DNA of 64,000 nt from Amycolatopsis dendrobii (GTDB lineage: Bacteria > Actinomycetota > Actinomycetes > Mycobacteriales > Pseudonocardiaceae), in contig NZ_JACGZW010000003.1 of the NCBI RefSeq assembly GCF_014145675.1, positions 372,001 to 436,000 of the forward strand. The letters are read 5' to 3'. The translations under genes were made by a program, and so were the position numbers. Shown here one piece after another: positions 33,090-40,630 of the stretch (its first letter is position 1; each line of letters opens with the position of its first letter). Under the pieces are notes generated by a model. That model had not been told where the DNA came from. It saw only the letters and a program-made list of their open reading frames with translations, and did no database searches.

Positions 33090-33134
33090 TGGCCGTGTTG
33101 CCATGGCGTCTGGCCGTCCGATGTGGACGGCCAG
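33090..33134 (-). promoter_or_regulatory. Intergenic double stem-loop, copy 5
   Basis: Main stem CTGGCCGTCC / GGACGGCCAG (33110-33119, 33125-33134) and mini-stem TGGC / GCCA (33090-33103). The mini-stem pair A-T of copy 3 is G-C here, a compensatory change. Confidence 0.68.
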
Positions 33135-33158
33135 CGCCAAGCGCGGCACGGACGGGCG

Positions 33159-33392
33159 TTACCGCGGGGGGCTCAGCTCGTACCAGAGGTTTCCGTGCAC
33201 CTGGATGACGTACTTGTCTTCGGCCTCCTGGGTGAGGCGCGCGAAGCTGTACTCCGCGAGCGCTCCCCACGCCACGGCGGGCGCGCACTCCTTCGCCACG
33301 AAGCCGTTGCCCAGGCTGTACACGTGGCATGTCGTTGCGCGTTGCGCGATATCTGCAATCTTGCGTTTGTGGTTCCTCGGGATGGTCGGCAC
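33159..33392 (-). CDS. Small phage protein of unknown function
   Basis: A 77-residue protein with GTG start at 33392 (GAGGAACGAGGAA site). Basic helical start (PRNHKRKIADIAQRA) and an aromatic second half (GNLWYELSPP). No family was recognised. Confidence 0.58.
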   Translation of the reverse strand: MPTIPRNHKRKIADIAQRATTCHVYSLGNGFVAKECAPAVAWGALAEYSFARLTQEAEDKYVIQVHGNLWYELSPPR

Positions 33393-33499
33393 CGTTCCTC
33401 GTTCCTCTCGTCAGTAGCCGAGCGCGGCAAACACACTTCTCAACAGGTATTTCCCATCTCTCTAAAGCGTCCAGTCCCGTCGCCGGGTATCGCGCACGG

Positions 33500-33919
33500 C
33501 TAGAGCGTCTTCCAGGTGCCCTCCTCGTCCTTGTACTGGATGGTCACCGCGCCACAGTCCGGCAGGGACAAGTCATGGAGCGGACCGAATTCGGCGTCGA
33601 CGTCCACGTCCGGCACCCCGGTGCCAAGGAAGTCCGGCATCTCCGTCACCGGCACGTCAAGCCAGTCGAGGTATCGCCCTGAATGGCACACCCGGTTGTC
33701 GTCAGCGTGACCCTCGAAGTCGACGTCATAGAGCGTGCGCCACTCCCGTCCCTGGCCCGACCTCAGCAGCTCCAAGAGTTTCGCGGGCGCATTGGACGGC
33801 CCAGCTGCGCCATTACGGCTGTATTCGGTGTCTTCCAGAAGCGGTGCCGTATCGGGGTTCTCCGCGTCCAGGTCCTGGCGGTACGTGTGGTCGACGATCC
33901 AGGCGTATCCGGCGGTCAT
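33500..33919 (-). CDS. Acidic phage protein of unknown function
   Basis: A 139-residue, strongly acidic protein from ATG 33919 (AAGGGA site), with many Asp/Glu around aromatic residues (YLDWLDVPVTEMPDF). The charge is reminiscent of DNA-mimic inhibitors, but no such family was recognised. The 33393-33499 gap below it has only a weak version of the stem-loop element. Confidence 0.6.
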   Translation of the reverse strand: MTAGYAWIVDHTYRQDLDAENPDTAPLLEDTEYSRNGAAGPSNAPAKLLELLRSGQGREWRTLYDVDFEGHADDNRVCHSGRYLDWLDVPVTEMPDFLGTGVPDVDVDAEFGPLHDLSLPDCGAVTIQYKDEEGTWKTL

Positions 33920-33939
33920 GTTCGATCCCTTCGTGTTGA

Positions 33940-33988
33940 GTTAGACCGTGTGGCCACGCCCGCATCCGTCCACCGTCGGACGGATGCG
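33940..33988 (-). promoter_or_regulatory. Intergenic double stem-loop, copy 6
   Basis: Main 11-base stem CGCATCCGTCC / GGACGGATGCG (33961-33971, 33978-33988) and mini-stem GGCC / GGTC (with one G-U pair) at about 33943-33954, before GAAGGGA and ATG 33919. Confidence 0.68.
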
Positions 33989-34003
33989 AACGCGGGCACG
34001 CGG

Positions 34004-34624
34004 TCAGCGCGCGAAGCGTTCGAGCACCTTTGACCAGTCGACGGCGTCATACCCGAGCTTGCGGAGGTCCCGCGCGAGGCTCTGAGTCCAGTAACCCGCC
34101 CACGGTGCCGGGCTATCGAACGTCTTTCGCGCAAACTCTTGTAATGCCTCGGGGCCGCGTGCGGCTGCGGCGAATGCGGCCGATGGGTGTTCGCCCCACA
34201 GGCACCCCGTGATGGCGTCAGTGACGTTCAGCTCCGCGAGGCGTGCCGCTTCGCGCGCCTCCCAGTCGTGGCACAGCGTGAACGACCACGCTTCAGCTTC
34301 CGTCGCGAACGAGCCCAAGGAACCGCCGTCGAACGCGGCGGCAAAGGACCCGTCGGCATCCGGAGTGACCGTGTACGCCTCGTTTGGCGTCACCCGGTCG
34401 TCATTCATCGTCGGGCGCATCGGTCTCGGCGACAGGTAGTCGCATGCTCCCGACCTGCTCACCGAGTACTCGTGTTCACCGTCTTTCGCATAGGACACGC
34501 GCACTTTGCGGTAGCCGTAGCGATCCTCCTTGCCGATGGCCACGACTGTGCCGTTGCACAGCGCCGGACCCGCGACCATGCCGCACACGGCCTGCTGAAT
34601 CGTGTACGAGAATGCGTTAGCCAC
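34004..34624 (-). CDS. Phage protein of unknown function
   Basis: A 206-residue protein with GTG start at 34624 (GGAAGGA site). A beta-type N-terminal half (VCGMVAGPALCNGTVVAIGKED, VRVSYAKDGEHEYSVSR) and a helical C-terminal half (WEAREAARLAELNVTDAITG, LARDLRKLGYDAVDWSKVLE). No family was recognised. Confidence 0.6.
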   Translation of the reverse strand: MANAFSYTIQQAVCGMVAGPALCNGTVVAIGKEDRYGYRKVRVSYAKDGEHEYSVSRSGACDYLSPRPMRPTMNDDRVTPNEAYTVTPDADGSFAAAFDGGSLGSFATEAEAWSFTLCHDWEAREAARLAELNVTDAITGCLWGEHPSAAFAAAARGPEALQEFARKTFDSPAPWAGYWTQSLARDLRKLGYDAVDWSKVLERFAR

Positions 34625-34659
34625 TGCTGTACGTCCTTCCGATTCTATGGTTTCTCCGT

Positions 34660-34703
34660 TGACCGTGCGGTCACCGCGCGAGAACGTCCGTTGCGGACGT
34701 TCT
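34660..34703 (-). promoter_or_regulatory. Intergenic double stem-loop, copy 7
   Basis: Main stem AGAACGTCC / GGACGTTCT (34681-34689, 34695-34703), and perfect mini-hairpin TGACCG-CA-CGGTCA (34660-34673), followed by the ribosome site of the gene starting at 34624. Confidence 0.7.
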
Positions 34704-34722
34704 CCACGGGGAAGGCACGGGG

Positions 34723-35019
34723 CTACCAGGTGCCGGTGTCGTAGCAAACGGCGTGCAACGGCATGTCCTGGTATTCGCAATAGCCGCCGTGATCGCTTGC
34801 GCAATTTGAGTAGCACCCGTTGGCACGCATGATTTCTTCCGTGATCCACTCGGGCTGCGGTTCCCGATGCGGGTTGCTGTCCTGGAGGTTCGCCGGACAC
34901 GTCCACACGGGACCGTCCGGCTCGGCGGAGTACAGGACCATTTTGTGGCAGCTGGGGCAGTGACCGGCGAAGTCTCCGGGTTCGATGTCGATGCCGAATT
35001 CCGCAGGACAAGTCGTCAT
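34723..35019 (-). CDS. Small Cys-rich phage protein
   Basis: A 98-residue protein from ATG 35019. Eight cysteines, including HCPSCHKM, WTCPANL, GCYSNCASDHGGYC and HAVCYD, point to one or two zinc sites. It starts 7 bases after the preceding gene, so the two are probably co-translated. The function is unknown. Confidence 0.62.
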   Translation of the reverse strand: MTTCPAEFGIDIEPGDFAGHCPSCHKMVLYSAEPDGPVWTCPANLQDSNPHREPQPEWITEEIMRANGCYSNCASDHGGYCEYQDMPLHAVCYDTGTW

Positions 35020-35026
35020 GAGCGCG

Positions 35027-35437
35027 CTAGACAAGGTTCGCCCCGTCCGGGTCGGAGACATACGTGTCAACGTCCCGCCACAGAATGGTGACCCGTGTGA
35101 CGTCCGCGGGGAGGACGTCCGTCCACCGGCTAGACGACTCCGCGCGGTACAGGGTCGCCACGTAATCTCCGGCTTCCGTGAAGATGTCCACCCGATCGGC
35201 ATCCGGTTCGCCGTATGCGGGAGAACCACCGTCAACGTCGGCCCACCACTGCATAACCACCACGGTCGCCTCCGGCAGGTGTTCGCCGTGATCACGTGTG
35301 AACACTTCGGCGTAGTCGGCGTGAAGGATGTCGCCTTCACAGTCGCGGTAGACCGGGTGCCCGCAAGTGCGGCACTTGCCGATCACCTCATGATTGCCGG
35401 TGCACGTCGGGCACGGGGGCCAATTCCTGTCCTTCAA
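35027..35437 (-). CDS. Zinc-ribbon phage protein
   Basis: A 136-residue protein with TTG start at 35437 behind GAGAGGAG. A rubredoxin-like pair CPTC ... GKCRTCGHPVYRDCEGD at residues 9-35 gives a zinc ribbon, then an acidic beta-rich region (ATVVVMQWWADVDGG, VTRVTILWRDVDTYV). The function is unknown. Confidence 0.65.
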   Translation of the reverse strand: MKDRNWPPCPTCTGNHEVIGKCRTCGHPVYRDCEGDILHADYAEVFTRDHGEHLPEATVVVMQWWADVDGGSPAYGEPDADRVDIFTEAGDYVATLYRAESSSRWTDVLPADVTRVTILWRDVDTYVSDPDGANLV

Positions 35438-35456
35438 AGCTCTCTCCTCTCTCGTT

Positions 35457-35497
35457 TGACCGTGCGGTCACGGCCGCCACCGTCCGCAGTGGACGGT
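35457..35497 (-). promoter_or_regulatory. Intergenic double stem-loop, copy 8
   Basis: Main stem ACCGTCC / GGACGGT (35479-35485, 35491-35497) and mini-hairpin TGACCG-CA-CGGTCA (35457-35470), then GAGAGAGGAG before TTG 35437. Confidence 0.7.
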
Positions 35498-35519
35498 GAC
35501 TACCGATGGCGTACGGGCG

Positions 35520-35834
35520 TCAAGCGTTATCCGGACTTGCCCATGACGGTTGGTGTTCCTCCGCCAAACCGTCGAACTCCCAAGTCCCACGGACGTAGTA
35601 CTTCCCGCCCTTGAGGTAGCGGTGTTTTCGCGGCGTCACTGCATTGGGTCTCGCGGAGAATTCCTTGCCGCGCTTGTATCCCGGCCGGTCAGCGGATGCG
35701 GTCACCAACACCTCACCGGCGGGCGTGTAGCCCGTGACCTTGCCCGGTACCCAACCGTTCAGGAAGACATCCACGTAGACCGGCGTACCGACCTCCGCGA
35801 CGGTGTGCATGCTCGACCAATTCGGCTTGCCCAT
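35520..35834 (-). CDS. Small beta-rich phage protein
   Basis: A 104-residue basic protein from ATG 35834 (GAAGGGG site), with strand patterns TPVYVDVFLNGWVPGKVTGY and GEVLVTASADRPGYKRGKEF. It looks like a small SH3-type or RNA-binding barrel. No family was recognised. Confidence 0.6.
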   Translation of the reverse strand: MGKPNWSSMHTVAEVGTPVYVDVFLNGWVPGKVTGYTPAGEVLVTASADRPGYKRGKEFSARPNAVTPRKHRYLKGGKYYVRGTWEFDGLAEEHQPSWASPDNA

Positions 35835-35855
35835 AGCGTTTCCCCTTCTCTCGTC

Positions 35856-35897
35856 TGACCTAGCGGTCACGGCGAACGCGCAAATCCGCTGCGCGCC
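35856..35897 (-). promoter_or_regulatory. Intergenic double stem-loop, copy 9
   Basis: Mini-hairpin TGACC-GCTA-GGTCA (35856-35869) and a main stem GCGCA/TGCGC around 35877-35894, between the TAG at 35908 and ATG 35834. Confidence 0.68.
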
Positions 35898-35907
35898 ACC
35901 GAAACTG

Positions 35908-36159
35908 CTAGGGGTGAATCAGTCGGAGAATCTCCCGGATGTCCTCCGCCACCCATGCGTGGGTGTGGGGCATTCCGACTGTGTAGTCCTGCCCGCGCGT
36001 CACCTCGACGCCGTCGGCGTCGGACAGGAAGTAGCGCCAGGTGCCCGTGTACTTCCGGCCGACCGTTCCGCCGCCCAGCTTCTCAACCTGAACCGTGGAC
36101 CCGTCCGAAGCTGTGTAGGTGAACTCCGGTTCAAAGTCCCGCAAGTCTGTGTAACTCAT
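35908..36159 (-). CDS. Small phage protein of unknown function
   Basis: An 83-residue protein from ATG 36159. Beta-rich (FTYTASDGSTVQVEKLGGG, GTWRYFLSDADGVEV) with a short C-terminal helix. No family was recognised. Confidence 0.6.
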   Translation of the reverse strand: MSYTDLRDFEPEFTYTASDGSTVQVEKLGGGTVGRKYTGTWRYFLSDADGVEVTRGQDYTVGMPHTHAWVAEDIREILRLIHP

Positions 36160-36182
36160 CGGTTTCCGCCCCTTCTCTCGTC

Positions 36183-36222
36183 CGGCCTAGCGGCCGTGGC
36201 GCACGCGCGGGAAACCCGCGCG
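36183..36222 (-). promoter_or_regulatory. Intergenic double stem-loop, copy 10
   Basis: Main stem CGCGCGGG / CCCGCGCG (36204-36211, 36215-36222) and mini-hairpin CGGCC-GCTA-GGCCG (36183-36196). Against copy 9 the same loop is kept while two stem pairs changed together (T-A to C-G and A-T to G-C). Confidence 0.72.
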
Positions 36223-36239
36223 CCACCAAAGCGGCTAGG

Positions 36240-36551
36240 TCAGTAGCGCGAACGCGACGGCTGGGCGGCGTAGTAGTCGTACCAAAAGAGGCCACGACCA
36301 CGGTCGTACCAAGCTTCGCTTTTGTAATGCCCGTAACGGTTTTCCAGCTCGTTAAGCGGCACGTCCGCGTGATGTTCCACGATGTACGCGGCTATGGCGG
36401 CGGCCTGGAACCATGCCAATCCCAGCCGGTAGCCCAGATCGCGCAACGCCTTGAACTTTTCCGCCCCGTAGACATTGGCAGGCTGGTACGTCCGGCCGTT
36501 CATCATGGTTTCCGCGATCGGAACGTCAGCGGTGATTGTTGTGCGCGTCAT
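36240..36551 (-). CDS. Small phage protein, first gene of the leftward series
   Basis: A 103-residue protein from ATG 36551 (GAAGGGG site). Core KFKALRDLGYRLGLAWFQAA followed by AAIAAYIVEHHADVPLNELE looks helical; the end is rich in Tyr/Trp. No family was recognised. As the promoter-proximal gene, it is the natural place to look for the promoter of the whole block upstream. Confidence 0.6.
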   Translation of the reverse strand: MTRTTITADVPIAETMMNGRTYQPANVYGAEKFKALRDLGYRLGLAWFQAAAIAAYIVEHHADVPLNELENRYGHYKSEAWYDRGRGLFWYDYYAAQPSRSRY

Positions 36552-36590
36552 GATCGTTCCCCTTCTCTCAATCCACAACGGACACGGCGA

Positions 36591-36612
36591 GAGCACGGGA
36601 AAACCCGTGCTC
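36591..36612 (-). promoter_or_regulatory. Intergenic stem-loop, copy 11
   Basis: GAGCACGGG-AAAA-CCCGTGCTC, 9-base stem, followed by a degenerate mini-stem and GAGAGAAGGGG before ATG 36551. It is the right-most member of the family. Confidence 0.65.
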
Positions 36613-36785
36613 CACCGTCTCGATTGCGGATACGGCGCACTAGCCCCTACACCTGACGATTCAGCGGACGGCCCGCGAGACGGACGCGCACACAACCGGT
36701 GCGCGCTCGGGTCAACGTCTCGCCAGAATGGCCGATGATCTAGCAGTGAATCGGGTACGTAGGACGTTCGCGCCGGGTGCCTGCC

Positions 36786-36810
36786 GGGCGTGCTCTGTCA
36801 CAGCACGCCC
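36786..36810. repeat. Inverted repeat in the junction
   Basis: GGGCGTGCT (36786-36794) pairs perfectly with AGCACGCCC (36802-36810), 7-base loop. Confidence 0.6.
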
Positions 36811-36957
36811 CGACACCAGCGGGACAGTTTGCCCCGTGAGGGACGGATGTCCAGCCGTTCCGCCGTCGCGTTCCCTGCTCAGGTGCGTGCCTCTTAACGC
36901 ACGCGTATGCGAGTCCAGCTGACTTCCCCCAGCTGCCCGGTTCCCTAAGCGTCGCCA

Positions 36958-36990
36958 CCGCACGGGCATAGAGAAGGTGGTCCCGTGCGG
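36958..36990. repeat. Inverted repeat in the junction
   Basis: CCGCACGGG (36958-36966) pairs with CCCGTGCGG (36982-36990), 15-base loop. Confidence 0.55.
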
Positions 36991-37421
36991 CCGATATCTT
37001 CCGGCGGAGCTATTTACGCATGATCTGCGGACTCACCGCGCCATGCTTTGCCGTGCCCGCTACCGGGTCACGTCGGCTATCGAGTCAGGCCATACACCCT
37101 CACGGGTTGGTACCTCTTCGGTTCCGTGGATCAGCCCTCTTAGCAACAGCGCTCACTGATTTTCACGCGCGCTGGGGAACGGAATTCCAACGGTGGTCCG
37201 TTGGCTCAAGCTCTCCCGCCTTCGCACTACTTGTCATGCGCCGTCGCTCGATAACCGCTCTGTACTTATCCGCCGCCGGGAGGTTCGGACTCACCGGCCA
37301 CGGGGTTGTGGCGTCCGGTGCTTCGGCGGGGGTCTGGGGATTGCCGGGGGCTGACTTCCGTCAGCCGGTCCGGGGCTCCCGGTCGGCCCGGGGTGAAGCG
37401 CCGTACGCCTACATCGTCGCC

Positions 37422-37462
37422 ATAACGATCCAACGCGTTTCACAAACACGTTGGGTCGTTAT
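37422..37462. repeat. Long imperfect hairpin before the HNH gene
   Basis: 19-base arms (37422-37440 and 37444-37462) with two differences and a 3-base loop, AT-richer than the surroundings and 42 bases before the HNH start. It could be an operator for late genes or a terminator for a leader transcript. Confidence 0.6.
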
Positions 37463-37504
37463 CTACCCGTTACCATTGCATCAGGAAAGTGCAGGTCAGC
37501 GGCT

Positions 37505-37813
37505 TTGGCTTGGGAAGGATCGGACCGTAACGCGCGGCTGCCCGCCGACTGGGCAAGCCGCATCGTGCCCCACGTGATGCGCACGCACGACCGTCGCTGC
37601 CACGTCTGCGGGGGCACCGGCGCGGATGCCGTCGACCACATACGACCGGGCGACGACCACTCGCTAGCGAACCTGGCGCCCATCCACCAGGACACGCCCC
37701 CCTACTGCCACCGCAGCAAGTCCAGCCGGGAAGGCGTCGAGGCACGCGCGGCCCGACGGCAGGCACGGCTACGCCCGGCCGAACCGCACCCCCTCGACCA
37801 CCGGAAGGGATAG
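37505..37813 (+). CDS. HNH endonuclease (packaging-associated)
   Basis: About 102 residues from TTG 37505; GTG 37451 is an upstream alternative. The motif series is RRCHVCGGTGADAVDHIRPGDDHSLANL followed by YCHRSKS, a compact beta-beta-alpha-metal nuclease. HNH proteins next to terminase genes often assist terminase cleavage during packaging in long-tailed phages. Here the terminase genes follow about 3.9 kb later, after inserted accessory genes. Confidence 0.82.
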   Translation: MAWEGSDRNARLPADWASRIVPHVMRTHDRRCHVCGGTGADAVDHIRPGDDHSLANLAPIHQDTPPYCHRSKSSREGVEARAARRQARLRPAEPHPLDHRKG

Positions 37814-37819
37814 AGCGCC

Positions 37820-38098
37820 ATGCGCGTCACCTACACGCACCGCCTAGGGCAGAACAGCAAGGGCACCACGCGCGAACTCACCGACACAGAAGCCGCATGG
37901 CTCATCGAACGCGGACACGCACGGCCCGCCGACACGGCCACGGACACACCAGCCGCCGACACGGCACCCGACGACACCCCCGCCCCGGACGCGGCCACCC
38001 TCGCCGAACTCAAGGCGCGCGCCGAAGCATGCGGCCTGCCCACCTACGGCACCAAAGCCCAGCTAGCCGACCGCATCGCCGAACACCAGGGCGCGTGA
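37820..38098 (+). CDS. Small protein with a C-terminal SAP-like motif
   Basis: A 92-residue protein from ATG 37820 (GGAAGGGA site). The N-terminal 35 residues (VTYTHRLGQNSKGTTRELTD) form a small beta unit, then an Asp/Pro/Thr linker, then LAELKARAEACGLPTYGTKAQL, which resembles a SAP helix-turn-helix. Such proteins occur next to phage head genes; the role is unclear. Confidence 0.65.
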   Translation: MRVTYTHRLGQNSKGTTRELTDTEAAWLIERGHARPADTATDTPAADTAPDDTPAPDAATLAELKARAEACGLPTYGTKAQLADRIAEHQGA

Positions 38099-38400
38099 CC
38101 GACCACAACCGTCCACACCCGACAGAAAGATCCCCGGTCAATCACCAACAGATCTCACTGTCCACACACCACAGTGCACAAAGGACACACCCTCTGACCA
38201 GTGCAAACAGGTGGGGGACCCCTCCCCGCCAGCGCAAACGCGGACCGGTCGGCAATGCATCTGACCGGCTTCCTGGGTTTTCGACCAACATAGGGAACCC
38301 TAAGAACAGCTGGCCGACGCTGTGCCCGCCCGGAAACGGGATCAGATGACGCTGTTTTCCGCGCCGCGGCCGGCTGCCGTGATCGAGGTACGATGCCCTC
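38099..38400. other. Gene-free stretch
   Basis: About 300 bases with no convincing gene or strong hairpin. It marks the change from conserved head genes to accessory cargo. Confidence 0.4.
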
Positions 38401-38598
38401 GTGGTAGGCGATCGAGAGCAGTCAGCGCACGAGGGGCTGGACGGCCCTGCCCTGCGGGATGCGCTGTTCGCGGAGAAGGATGTGCAGCCGATCGGGTCGG
38501 TGGACGGCTGGGCACGCGAGGGCGTCTTCGAGTCCGACGAGGAGCTGCGCGAGTTCCGGGACTGGGTAGCCGCAGAGCGGAAGGCGAACCTGGCCTAG
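38401..38598 (+). CDS. Small acidic protein, antitoxin-like
   Basis: A 65-residue protein with GTG start at 38401. The pattern VQPIGSVDGWAREGVFESDEELREF followed by RDWVAAERKANLA resembles small actinobacterial proteins often encoded before PIN-domain toxins. No toxin gene follows here, so an orphan antitoxin is only a guess. Its 3' part lies antisense to the gene at 38422-38883. Confidence 0.5.
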   Translation: MVGDREQSAHEGLDGPALRDALFAEKDVQPIGSVDGWAREGVFESDEELREFRDWVAAERKANLA

Positions 38599-38883
38599 CT
38601 CACTGGTCGACCTCGACTTCGGGAACACCAGCTCGTCGGCCGGGTTGTCCGCGGCCCAGTCGTAGAGGTGCTTGGCGTCGTTCATGCACAGGTCCAGCCA
38701 GCGAGGGACGTCCCCGTCGGCGGTCACCAGGAACGCCGCGGCTGCCGGAGACCCGCAGAGCAGGCACGGGTGGACCTTGTCCTCGCGGCGATGCTGGATC
38801 AGCTGGCCGGCATCTCCGGCAGGTGCTTCCGGCAGGACAGAGGCATCCGTTCCGAGGTGGCAGAGGAAGGCGTCGATGTCCAT
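38422..38883 (-). CDS. Accessory protein with a Cys-x2-Cys motif
   Basis: Up to 153 residues from ATG 38883 (AGGATGAGG site). The first 95 residues look genuine, with HPCLLCGSPAAAAFLVTADG and RWLDLCMNDAKHLYDWAAD, a possible zinc site. The last 55 residues run antisense through the 38401 gene and look less natural, so a lost stop codon is possible. The function is unknown. Confidence 0.55.
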   Translation of the reverse strand: MDIDAFLCHLGTDASVLPEAPAGDAGQLIQHRREDKVHPCLLCGSPAAAAFLVTADGDVPRWLDLCMNDAKHLYDWAADNPADELVFPKSRSTSELGQVRLPLCGYPVPELAQLLVGLEDALACPAVHRPDRLHILLREQRIPQGRAVQPLVR

Positions 38884-38989
38884 AGCCTCATCCTCCCGAA
38901 GCCGTCAACCGTCTAGTTGATCCTTTCCGGGGCCGATACGCTTGGCTGACCAGAGCGTCACCACGTTCCCACCCGACAGGACGACGTGC

Positions 38990-39646
38990 ATGTCTTCCCT
39001 TCCCCTGCCCGGCGCTAAAGAAGCCGAGCTGATGGCCAAGGTTGGCACCGGTGTTGTGCAGGGCATCCGGAAAGCGAGCCAACTCCCGCCTTGGCCGGAC
39101 GCGCGCGATGCGCTCCTCGATCTGCATGCCATCCTGCGCGAATGGTGCGACGCCGCCGAGGAAGCACGCAGTTACGCTCAAAGTCTCGCGCGTGCACGAG
39201 AGGCCCGGAACTCCGGGGACCCGATGCTGGCGGTTCACGAAAGAGTCGGGAACCTCGCCGAGGCACGTCTTGGAGCAGTTGGCTTCGCTGAAGTTGTGTT
39301 TCGTGACACTACGGCCGTCCTCAGAGGTCCCGTTTCCGCCTGGCTGAAGCTGCGTCGTTCTCGCAAGCGGCGCGCCGAACGACGGGGACTACGCATGCTC
39401 ATGAGCGTGTACTGCCCATCGTTGCTCGACCAGTTCGAGCAGGCCGTAGCCGCGCGATACCAATGGATTCGCGAGCATCGAAAGAACTTCGACCGCTGGT
39501 TTGACGACTCTCGCAGCGATGTCGAGGTCAATCAAATACTGAGCGAAATGGACGCAACCAGGACAGCGCTGCTCGAAGCAGCAAACCAGCTCCGCGAGTT
39601 CATCACCGCCAACTACCCGCTGCCCGGCGCGACCACAGCACACTGA
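38990..39646 (+). CDS. Accessory helical protein of unknown function
   Basis: A 218-residue protein from ATG 38990 with AGGACG upstream; TTG 38942 is an in-frame alternative. It is helical throughout with many Arg/Glu (LKLRRSRKRRAERRGLRMLM) and acidic/aromatic stretches (WIREHRKNFDRWFDDSRSDV). No family was recognised. Its position between HNH and terminase marks it as cargo (moron). Confidence 0.6.
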   Translation: MSSLPLPGAKEAELMAKVGTGVVQGIRKASQLPPWPDARDALLDLHAILREWCDAAEEARSYAQSLARAREARNSGDPMLAVHERVGNLAEARLGAVGFAEVVFRDTTAVLRGPVSAWLKLRRSRKRRAERRGLRMLMSVYCPSLLDQFEQAVAARYQWIREHRKNFDRWFDDSRSDVEVNQILSEMDATRTALLEAANQLREFITANYPLPGATTAH

Positions 39647-39728
39647 GTCCGGGAGTTTCCGGTCTGTCCCGCCAGCCATCTGCCGAGCGCTGACCTTCCC
39701 GCGGCGGAGAAATACAAGGCCGAAACGA

Positions 39729-40298
39729 TCAATCGATCCTGTAGAAGTCAGTCAAAGCCATGACGACGCGCAACTCTGCCAACATTTTGCGAACGGCGAG
39801 CGTCCTCGTATCGGTGGGACCTAACGTCCTCACATAATCGGTTACCAAGTGCTCGAATTCGCTGGCCGTCTGAACCAAGTCCTCTTTCGCGTGGTGGTGC
39901 GGGCCAGCCAGGTTGGCTCGAAGTGCTAAGTCAACTACGTCGACGGCCGTACCTTCGGTCGAAGCCCTCTCACCAATCAAACGTGCATATTCCGCCATCG
40001 CATTGCTGTCGGCCATTGCGAGGGCTCGGGCAAACTTAAACTCACCGGTCGCTCCTGATGGCGGTTTCCGCGTGCCCTCCGGCTCCGGCTTGACTTTCTG
40101 CTCTCGACCTGCCTCGGCGGCTGAGGCGGACGGGTCGCTGTCGGCATCGTCATCAGGAAGCTCAAGGACGTCACCTGCGGTCATACTCGCAATCCTCACT
40201 ACGACGACAGGGGACCGTCGGCCGAGGTTTTTGTCCGTTACGAGACGCAGTTGAGCTGCGGCGATCTCTTCCTCAGTGACGCGGTGCAGTCGGCTCAT
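39729..40298 (-). CDS. Accessory protein of unknown function
   Basis: A 189-residue protein from ATG 40298. A basic, possibly DNA-binding N-terminus (RLHRVTEEEIAAAQLRL), an acidic Ser/Asp/Glu linker and a helical C-terminal domain with AGPHHHAKEDLVQTASEFEH. It overlaps the upstream membrane-protein gene by four bases (ATGA), so the two work from one leftward transcript. Confidence 0.6.
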   Translation of the reverse strand: MSRLHRVTEEEIAAAQLRLVTDKNLGRRSPVVVVRIASMTAGDVLELPDDDADSDPSASAAEAGREQKVKPEPEGTRKPPSGATGEFKFARALAMADSNAMAEYARLIGERASTEGTAVDVVDLALRANLAGPHHHAKEDLVQTASEFEHLVTDYVRTLGPTDTRTLAVRKMLAELRVVMALTDFYRID

Positions 40299-40630
40299 GG
40301 CCGCTCGCCTCCTTCCGCATCGCGAACCAGTCTATCGAGCGCATCGTGGGTGAACACGTCGAGCAACTGGTTGTCGTCGTGCGTGGCCAACTCGGAGCGC
40401 GCAAGCTTGGTCATCAGCTTGAGACCGGCTACTCGCTTCCGGGACGAGTCGTCCAGTGCGAGGTCGGCCGCCCAGGTGAACCGCCGCCACCACTCCTCGC
40501 GACGTGCCGCATCTTCGCGTTGCTTCGTCGCCCGATCGTTCGCACGGACACCCATCCGCGCTCCCACGAAGGCACCCGTGACGGTGAGCAGCCCGAGGGC
40601 AATGGTCACCACCAGCTGCGACCCTGACAT
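40295..40630 (-). CDS. Accessory single-pass membrane protein
   Basis: A 111-residue protein from ATG 40630. An N-terminal membrane segment (LVVTIALGLLTVTGAFVGARM) is followed by a charged cytoplasmic helix region (DRATKQREDAARREEWWRRF) and a helical end. The design (N-terminal anchor, cytoplasmic coiled region) resembles the product at 44764. With the partner gene at 39729 it could be a superinfection or defence module; this is inference. Confidence 0.6.
   Translation of the reverse strand: MSGSQLVVTIALGLLTVTGAFVGARMGVRANDRATKQREDAARREEWWRRFTWAADLALDDSSRKRVAGLKLMTKLARSELATHDDNQLLDVFTHDALDRLVRDAEGGERP

Larger units (their letters stand above)
36643..37504. other. Gene-free, hairpin-rich divergent junction
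   Basis: About 860 bases without convincing coding sequence between the leftward small-gene block and the rightward structural genes. It holds strong inverted repeats at 36786-36810 (GGGCGTGCT/AGCACGCCC), 36958-36990 (CCGCACGGG/CCCGTGCGG) and 37422-37462. Promoters for both directions and possibly a structured RNA are expected here. No tRNA was found. Confidence 0.55.

Noticed and set aside
29379..36612. Integron-type attC array
   Set aside because: The gene-plus-hairpin layout is similar, but no integron integrase is in the window, the attC core words are absent, and each hairpin is placed next to a ribosome site. A regulatory element fits better, so it was kept only as an alternative.
36950..37150. 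tRNA-like or tmRNA-like segment in the junction
   Set aside because: Several stems exist but no cloverleaf with correct arm lengths could be drawn on either strand.
37020..37577. 185-codon frame in the junction before HNH
   Set aside because: Composition is not protein-like, no ribosome site, and it overlaps the HNH gene in another frame; treated as non-coding.
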